Made by a program: the position numbers and the translations under genes. Of a stretch of DNA of 26,550 bases, positions 23,301 through 26,550 are shown piece after piece. Origin of the DNA: an uncultured Azospirillum sp. (GTDB lineage: Bacteria; Pseudomonadota; Alphaproteobacteria; Azospirillales; Azospirillaceae). The stretch spans positions 1 to 26,550 of the forward strand of contig NZ_CAMLJP010000090.1 in assembly GCF_946480385.1 (NCBI RefSeq), written 5' to 3'. The notes under the pieces were generated by a model. That model ran no database searches. It saw only the letters and a list, made by a program, of their open reading frames with translations, and was not told where the DNA came from. Positions within the stretch are counted from its first letter, which is position 1, and each line of letters opens with the position of its first letter.

Positions 23301-24191
23301 TCAAAGCCCCAGCTTCGCCCAGGCCGCCCAATCGTCCAGCGACGTGCGGGCGGCCGCCACCAGGGCATCGGCGAAGGCCTCATGCGCCCCGGCCTCCAGT
23401 GCCGGGGCGTTGCCGTATCCGGCCCGCAGCCCCAGCCGCCGCAGCATGCCGCGCTCCTGCTGCACCACGCGCAACCGCACCTTCTCGCCGAAACGCCCGC
23501 GCATCACCGAACGCAGATCGCCCAGCCCGTCGACCAGTCCCAGAGCCAGCGCCTTTCGCCCGGCCCAGAAGGCGCCGGAGAACAGCTCCTCCTCCGATCC
23601 GGTCAGCCTCGTGCCGCGCCGCGTGCGCACCATCGCCTTGAATGCCTCATGCACGTCGGCCTGAAGGGCCTTCAGATGGGCCACGCCATCCTCGCGCTCG
23701 GGCGAGAAGGGGTCGAGCAGCACCTTCTTGTCGCCGGCGGTGTAGAGCCGCCGCTCAATGCCGTGGCGTTCGATCAGCGCATGCAGTCCGAAGCCCGACG
23801 ACACCACGCCGATGGAGCCGACGATGGAGCTTTCGTCCGCCCAAATCTCGTCCGCCGCACAGGCCAGCCAATAGCCGCCCGACGCCGCCGCATCCTCGCA
23901 GAAGGCGAAGACCGGCACCTTCTTCTCCTCCGCCAGATCGCGGATGCGCTTGGCGATCAGTGCCGACTGCACCGGAGATCCGCCGGGCGAGTTGATGATC
24001 AGCGCCACCGCCTTCTGGTCCTTCGGCGCAAAGGCGCGTTCCAGCAGCGGGGCGACGCCGGCCAGCGACAGTCCGGAGCGGAAGGGGCCGCCCTGGCCGA
24101 TGACGCCGGTCAGGCGGATGACGGATACCAGCGGCCCGGCCTTGCGCCAGGGGCCGAAGGGGAGTTTGGCGAGGAGGGATTGCAGGCTCAT
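23301..24191 (-). CDS. S49-family serine peptidase (short SppA / signal peptide peptidase)
   Basis: This encodes 296 residues, the short (36K-like) form. A ClpP-fold core holds 'VALIINSPGGSPVQSALIAKRIRDL' and 'VFAFCEDAAASGGYWLACAADEIWA'. Ser104 is the nucleophile and Lys156 ('AGDKKVLLDPFSPE') the base; the 52-residue spacing equals that of Bacillus SppA (Ser147/Lys199). 'IVGSIGVVSSGFG' and 'WAGRKALALGLVDGLGDL' are also typical. Such enzymes degrade residual signal peptides or membrane fragments. The N-terminus has only one mildly hydrophobic segment ('LVSVIRLTGVIG'), so the protein looks membrane-peripheral rather than anchored. It is preceded on the same strand by trmN6 after a 77-nt gap that contains a triple repeat. 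Confidence 0.93.
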   Translation of the reverse strand: MSLQSLLAKLPFGPWRKAGPLVSVIRLTGVIGQGGPFRSGLSLAGVAPLLERAFAPKDQKAVALIINSPGGSPVQSALIAKRIRDLAEEKKVPVFAFCEDAAASGGYWLACAADEIWADESSIVGSIGVVSSGFGLHALIERHGIERRLYTAGDKKVLLDPFSPEREDGVAHLKALQADVHEAFKAMVRTRRGTRLTGSEEELFSGAFWAGRKALALGLVDGLGDLRSVMRGRFGEKVRLRVVQQERGMLRRLGLRAGYGNAPALEAGAHEAFADALVAAARTSLDDWAAWAKLGL

Positions 24192-24238
24192 GCCGGCAGA
24201 GATGGGAGTGTAGTCTTTCGATTGAAAGGCTCCGTTCC

Positions 24239-24280
24239 CGCTAAATTGGCCCCGCTAAATCGCCAGCGCTAAATCGTGAG
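24239..24280. repeat. Three 14-bp tandem repeats over the trmN6 stop
   Basis: CGCTAAATTGGCCC, CGCTAAATCGCCAG and CGCTAAATCGTGAG follow each other with an exact 14-bp period. The third copy contains the TAG stop of the minus-strand methyltransferase gene (24269-24271). The invariant part is CGCTAAAT. Confidence 0.88.
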
Positions 24281-25039
24281 TGCTTCGGCATCCCTCAGGA
24301 TCCGCTCCGCCGCCGGGCTGTAGCCGCCTTCGGCCCTGTGCACGGTCAGGCCGGCGGTCAGCCGGGCCGGCGCCTTGCCACCCTTGCGGGCGACCAGCAG
24401 CAGCCGCTTCGCCTCCACCCCCGGCTTCGGCCACAGCGGCACCAGGACAAGGCTGCCGAACCGTCCGCGCAGCGCGTGCAGGATGTCGTCGATCCGATCG
24501 GCGCGGTGGACCATGGTCAGCGTGCCGCGCGGCTTCAGCATGCGGTCGGCGAAGCGCACCCAGTCGGCCAGCCCCGCCGCGCCTTCCACATTCGCGGCGG
24601 CCTTCCAGTCGTCGGGCGGGACGCTGGCGGCACCCGCCTTCAGGTAGGGCGGATTCATCATCACACGGTCGAATCCGACGGTCCCCAGTGCCTTCGGCGG
24701 GGCCAGCAGGTCGCCCTGGACCACCGTCACCCGCTCCGCCACGCCGCTGAGCGCGGCGTTGCGGCGGGCGAAGTCGCAGGCGTCGGCCCGCTGTTCCAGC
24801 CCGACCACCGCCACGCCCGGCACCCGGACGGCGAGGCACAGTGCCGCAGCCCCGGTACCGGTTCCGACATCCAGCACCCGCTCGCCGGCGGTGGCGGCGG
24901 TGATGGCGGCGAGGAAGACGGGATCGATGGCGGCGCGATAGCCGCCGTCCGGCTGGTGCAGCCTGACCCGGCCGTTCAGCAGGAAATCCACGGGCGTTTC
25001 CAGGCTTTGTTCCGGAGGAGTAACGATATGGCCGCTCAC
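24269..25039 (-). CDS. trmN6: tRNA1(Val) A37 N6-methyltransferase-like protein
   Basis: This encodes 256 residues from a GTG at 25039 that overlaps the stop of the DUF2007 gene (GTGA). The frame is open about 100 codons further upstream, but those overlap DUF2007 and look non-coding. The Rossmann methyltransferase fold has motif I 'VLDVGTGTGAAAL' (about 55-67) for SAM and 'MMNPPYLKAG' with NPPY at 129-132, the signature of N6-adenine methyltransferases. 'LLNGRVRLHQPDGGYRAAIDPVFLAA' is the usual TrmN6/YfiC start. It probably methylates A37 of tRNA-Val. Overlapping translation with DUF2007 indicates one operon. The end of the gene carries three 14-bp repeats. Confidence 0.9.
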   Translation of the reverse strand: MSGHIVTPPEQSLETPVDFLLNGRVRLHQPDGGYRAAIDPVFLAAITAATAGERVLDVGTGTGAAALCLAVRVPGVAVVGLEQRADACDFARRNAALSGVAERVTVVQGDLLAPPKALGTVGFDRVMMNPPYLKAGAASVPPDDWKAAANVEGAAGLADWVRFADRMLKPRGTLTMVHRADRIDDILHALRGRFGSLVLVPLWPKPGVEAKRLLLVARKGGKAPARLTAGLTVHRAEGGYSPAAERILRDAEALTI

Positions 25040-25242
25040 GCTTCGCCGGCCTCGCGCAGGATGCGGAGGGCCTGTGCGGCGTCCTCCGTGCCGACCATCA
25101 GCCGTCGGGGAATGGCGCCGATGGAGCCCTCCAGTATGCTGGTGTAGCTGTCCAGCACGATGGCCTCGATGCCCGCATCGGCCAGCAGAGCGACCAGCCA
25201 GGACAGACGGACGGGATCGGTGGTGCGCAACAGTTCTGTCAT
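25036..25242 (-). CDS. DUF2007-family small protein
   Basis: This encodes 68 residues: MTELLRTTDPVRLSWLVALL, then 'DAGIEAIVLDSYTSILEGSIGAIPRRLMVGTEDAAQALRILREAGEA'. The pattern 'LLADAGIEA...GSIGAIPRRLMV...DAAQALRIL' is that of DUF2007 (putative signal-transducing proteins with a GlnB-like small fold). Function is unknown; in relatives it often stands next to this methyltransferase gene, as here. Its stop overlaps the trmN6 GTG. The upstream region carries a 17-bp tandem duplication and is shared with the divergent prenyl synthase gene. Confidence 0.88.
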   Translation of the reverse strand: MTELLRTTDPVRLSWLVALLADAGIEAIVLDSYTSILEGSIGAIPRRLMVGTEDAAQALRILREAGEA

Positions 25243-25243
25243 G

Positions 25244-25277
25244 GCGTCTCGGAAGAACGGGCGTCTCGAAAGAACGG
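25244..25277. repeat. 17-bp tandem duplication between divergent genes
   Basis: GCGTCTCGGAAGAACGG (25244-25260) is followed by GCGTCTCGAAAGAACGG (25261-25277), 16 of 17 identical. It begins 2 nt upstream of the DUF2007 start and covers that gene's ribosome-site region. Confidence 0.9.
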
Positions 25278-25289
25278 TGCCCTGCGGAC

Positions 25290-25317
25290 TTGACCGAAGA
25301 GGCTAGGCCGTTATGCT
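25290..25317 (+). promoter_or_regulatory. Sigma-70-type promoter of the prenyl synthase gene
   Basis: TTGACC (25290-25295), a 16-bp spacer and TATGCT (25312-25317). Transcription would start near 25324, leaving a leader of roughly 25-45 nt. Confidence 0.6.
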
Positions 25318-25347
25318 CCCTAGCGCAAATTCTGGCGTCAATCACCC

Positions 25348-26376
25348 GTGGAGTCGACCTTGGCGGTCGTGACCAACTTCGAGCCGAAACGGCGCAAGTC
25401 TACCCCGCTCGACGACCTGACCGCTTTGGTGGCCGAGGACCTCAGCGCCGTCAATCAGATCATCCTCGACCGCATGCAGTCGCAGGTCGAGATGATTCCC
25501 CAGCTGGCCGGCTATCTGATCGCGGCCGGCGGCAAGCGCCTGCGCCCGGTGCTGACGCTCGCCGCCGCCAACATGTGCGGTTATCAGGGGGAGCATCACC
25601 GGCTGCTGGCTGCGGTGGTGGAGTTCATCCACAGCGCCACCCTGCTGCACGACGACGTGGTCGACGAAAGCGACCTGCGGCGCGGCATGGCCTCGGCCAA
25701 CGCGGTGTTCGGCAACAAGGCCAGCGTGCTGGTCGGCGATTTCCTGTTCTCCCGCGCCTTCGAGATGATGGTGGAGGTGCAGTCGCTCGACGTGCTGCGC
25801 ATCCTGTCCGGCGCCTCGGCCATCATCGCCGAGGGCGAGGTGCTGCAGCTGCGCACCACCAACGACACCGAGACCAGCGAGCAGGCCTACCTCGAGGTCA
25901 TCAAGGGCAAGACGGCCGAGCTGTTCGCTGCCGCCTGCCGCGTCGGTGCCGTCGTCGCCAACCGCCCGCAGGCGGAGGAGCTGGCGCTCTACGATTATGG
26001 CATGAATCTCGGCATCGCCTTCCAGCTGGTCGATGACGTTCTGGATTACTCGGCCCTGCAGGCGAAGCTGGGCAAGACGGTCGGCGACGATTTCCGCGAG
26101 GGCAAGATCACCCTGCCGGTCGTGCTGGCCTTCCGCCGCGGCAACGACGAGGAACGCGCCTTCTGGCGCCGGGTGATGGAGGAGCTGGACCAGAAGGACG
26201 GCGACCTGGAACGTGCCCAGGCGCTGATGGCCCGCCACAACGCCCTGAAGGACACGGTGGAGCGGGCGCGCCATTACGGCTCCATCGCCCGCGACAGCCT
26301 TGGTCTGTTCGCCGACGGGCCGATCAAGCAGGCCCTGCTGGAAGTCATTGATTTCGTGATCGATCGCGATTTCTGA
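25348..26376 (+). CDS. ispB: Long-chain polyprenyl diphosphate synthase (octa/decaprenyl)
   Basis: This encodes 342 residues with a GTG start at 25348. A TTG at 25360 has GGAG 6 nt upstream and is a serious alternative, 4 residues shorter. The trans-prenyltransferase motifs are 'GGKRLRPVL' (about 61-69), the first aspartate-rich motif 'HDDVVDESDLRRG' (Asp102, Asp103, Asp106), 'KTAELFAAA' and the second aspartate-rich motif 'QLVDDVLDY' (Asp229, Asp230, Asp233). It condenses IPP units onto farnesyl diphosphate to build the ubiquinone side chain. Chain length is not readable; decaprenyl is expected in Azospirillum-like bacteria. The symbol is by analogy with E. coli (ddsA is used in some species). 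Confidence 0.92.
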   Translation: MESTLAVVTNFEPKRRKSTPLDDLTALVAEDLSAVNQIILDRMQSQVEMIPQLAGYLIAAGGKRLRPVLTLAAANMCGYQGEHHRLLAAVVEFIHSATLLHDDVVDESDLRRGMASANAVFGNKASVLVGDFLFSRAFEMMVEVQSLDVLRILSGASAIIAEGEVLQLRTTNDTETSEQAYLEVIKGKTAELFAAACRVGAVVANRPQAEELALYDYGMNLGIAFQLVDDVLDYSALQAKLGKTVGDDFREGKITLPVVLAFRRGNDEERAFWRRVMEELDQKDGDLERAQALMARHNALKDTVERARHYGSIARDSLGLFADGPIKQALLEVIDFVIDRDF

Positions 26377-26437
26377 CGGCATGTCCGCCGGGTCGGGAGG
26401 GGGCCGGATCTTTTTGGCCGATGACGCATTTTTTGCG

Positions 26438-26466
26438 TTGCGCGCTGGAGCGCGAGCGTTTATACA
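26438..26466 (+). promoter_or_regulatory. tRNA-Pro promoter
   Basis: TTGCGC (26438-26443), exactly 17 bp and TATACA (26461-26466). The spacer contains the dyad CGCGCT-GG-AGCGCG (26441-26454). A C-rich start region follows. Transcription should begin near 26473. Confidence 0.65.
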
Positions 26467-26473
26467 CCCCCTC

Positions 26474-26501
26474 CACCGGCGGACGACACCGCCCGCCGGT
26501 G
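26474..26501 (+). other. Hairpin in the tRNA 5' leader
   Basis: CACCGGCGG (26474-26482) and CCGCCGGTG (26493-26501) form a perfect 9-bp stem with a 10-nt loop, ending 7 nt before the tRNA. No T-run follows, so it is not a terminator. It probably forms at the very 5' end of the precursor. Confidence 0.65.
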
Positions 26502-26508
26502 CCATGAT

Positions 26509-26550
26509 CGGAGAGTAGCTCAGCCTGGTAGAGCACTGCTTTCGGGAGGC
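26509..26550 (+). tRNA. tRNA-Pro(CGG), 5' part, cut by the window end
   Basis: CGGAGAG acceptor start, TA, then a D-arm (GCTC...GAGC with the AGCCTGGTA loop) and an anticodon stem beginning CTGCT with loop TTCGGGA, which gives anticodon CGG (proline codon CCG). The first 42 nt are present; the anticodon stem's 3' side, T-arm and acceptor end lie outside. Confidence 0.88.

Noticed and set aside
26376..26430. Terminator after the prenyl synthase gene
   Set aside because: GGCC...TTTTT...GGCC has the T-run inside the loop, not after the stem, so it is not an intrinsic terminator.

Overview
The window is 26.5 kb of GC-rich, densely coding DNA. Gene content and style point to an Azospirillum-like alphaproteobacterium (Rhodospirillales). 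The clues are a PhyR general-stress regulator, a complete dppABCDF operon, an oxalate:formate antiporter, a long-chain polyprenyl diphosphate synthase of the ubiquinone type, sigma-54 style regulation and uniformly GC-rich codon use. That assignment is inference. I see no phage, insertion sequence, CRISPR array or toxin island; this looks like ordinary chromosome or chromid backbone. The less expected material is in the gaps between genes.

Layout. (1) 1-2530: the tail of a probable CoA-ligase alpha subunit, an IclR regulator and a quinone oxidoreductase. The gap between the last two holds two strong intrinsic terminators and probably a small RNA. (2) 2563-5746, minus strand: a cell-envelope group with an exported helical-repeat protein, a two-BON-domain lipoprotein and an N-acetylmuramoyl-L-alanine amidase. 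(3) 5946-6288: a 55-residue coiled-coil protein gene with its own promoter, a palindrome over the -10 box and a terminator. (4) 6311-7818: a small helical protein (minus) and purU (plus). (5) 7847-10111: phyR (minus), then a 0.9-kb gap with two plus-strand terminators, an EcfG-like promoter and probable small RNAs, then an unknown 177-residue protein. (6) 10300-14008: a benzoate/2-aminobenzoate-type CoA ligase, a YdjC/ChbG-like deacetylase and an EamA transporter.

(7) 14311-20190: the dipeptide ABC transporter operon dppA-B-C-D-F. A stem-loop separates the binding-protein gene from the tightly packed membrane and ATPase genes. (8) 20310-21618: yajQ, then an unknown gene behind a sigma-54 promoter with phased upstream repeats, and a convergent 71-residue gene. 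(9) 21619-23287: a gap rich in dyads and an OxlT-like oxalate:formate antiporter. (10) 23301-25242, minus: an S49 peptidase, then a DUF2007 gene and trmN6, which overlap. (11) 25290-26550: the polyprenyl synthase gene and the first 42 nt of a tRNA-Pro(CGG) gene with its own promoter.

Three themes stand out. First, two loci share the 11-nt string ATTCCTCCCTG just before an intrinsic terminator, as expected of small RNAs carrying an anti-Shine-Dalgarno motif; one is preceded by a stress-sigma-like promoter close to phyR. Second, a complete sigma-54 module (upstream repeats, GG-N10-GC box and dyad) drives a gene of unknown function. Third, short tandem duplications of 13-17 bp recur at gene ends. 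All coordinates, motifs and repeats were read by eye. Functions are from recalled family features, with no database search.
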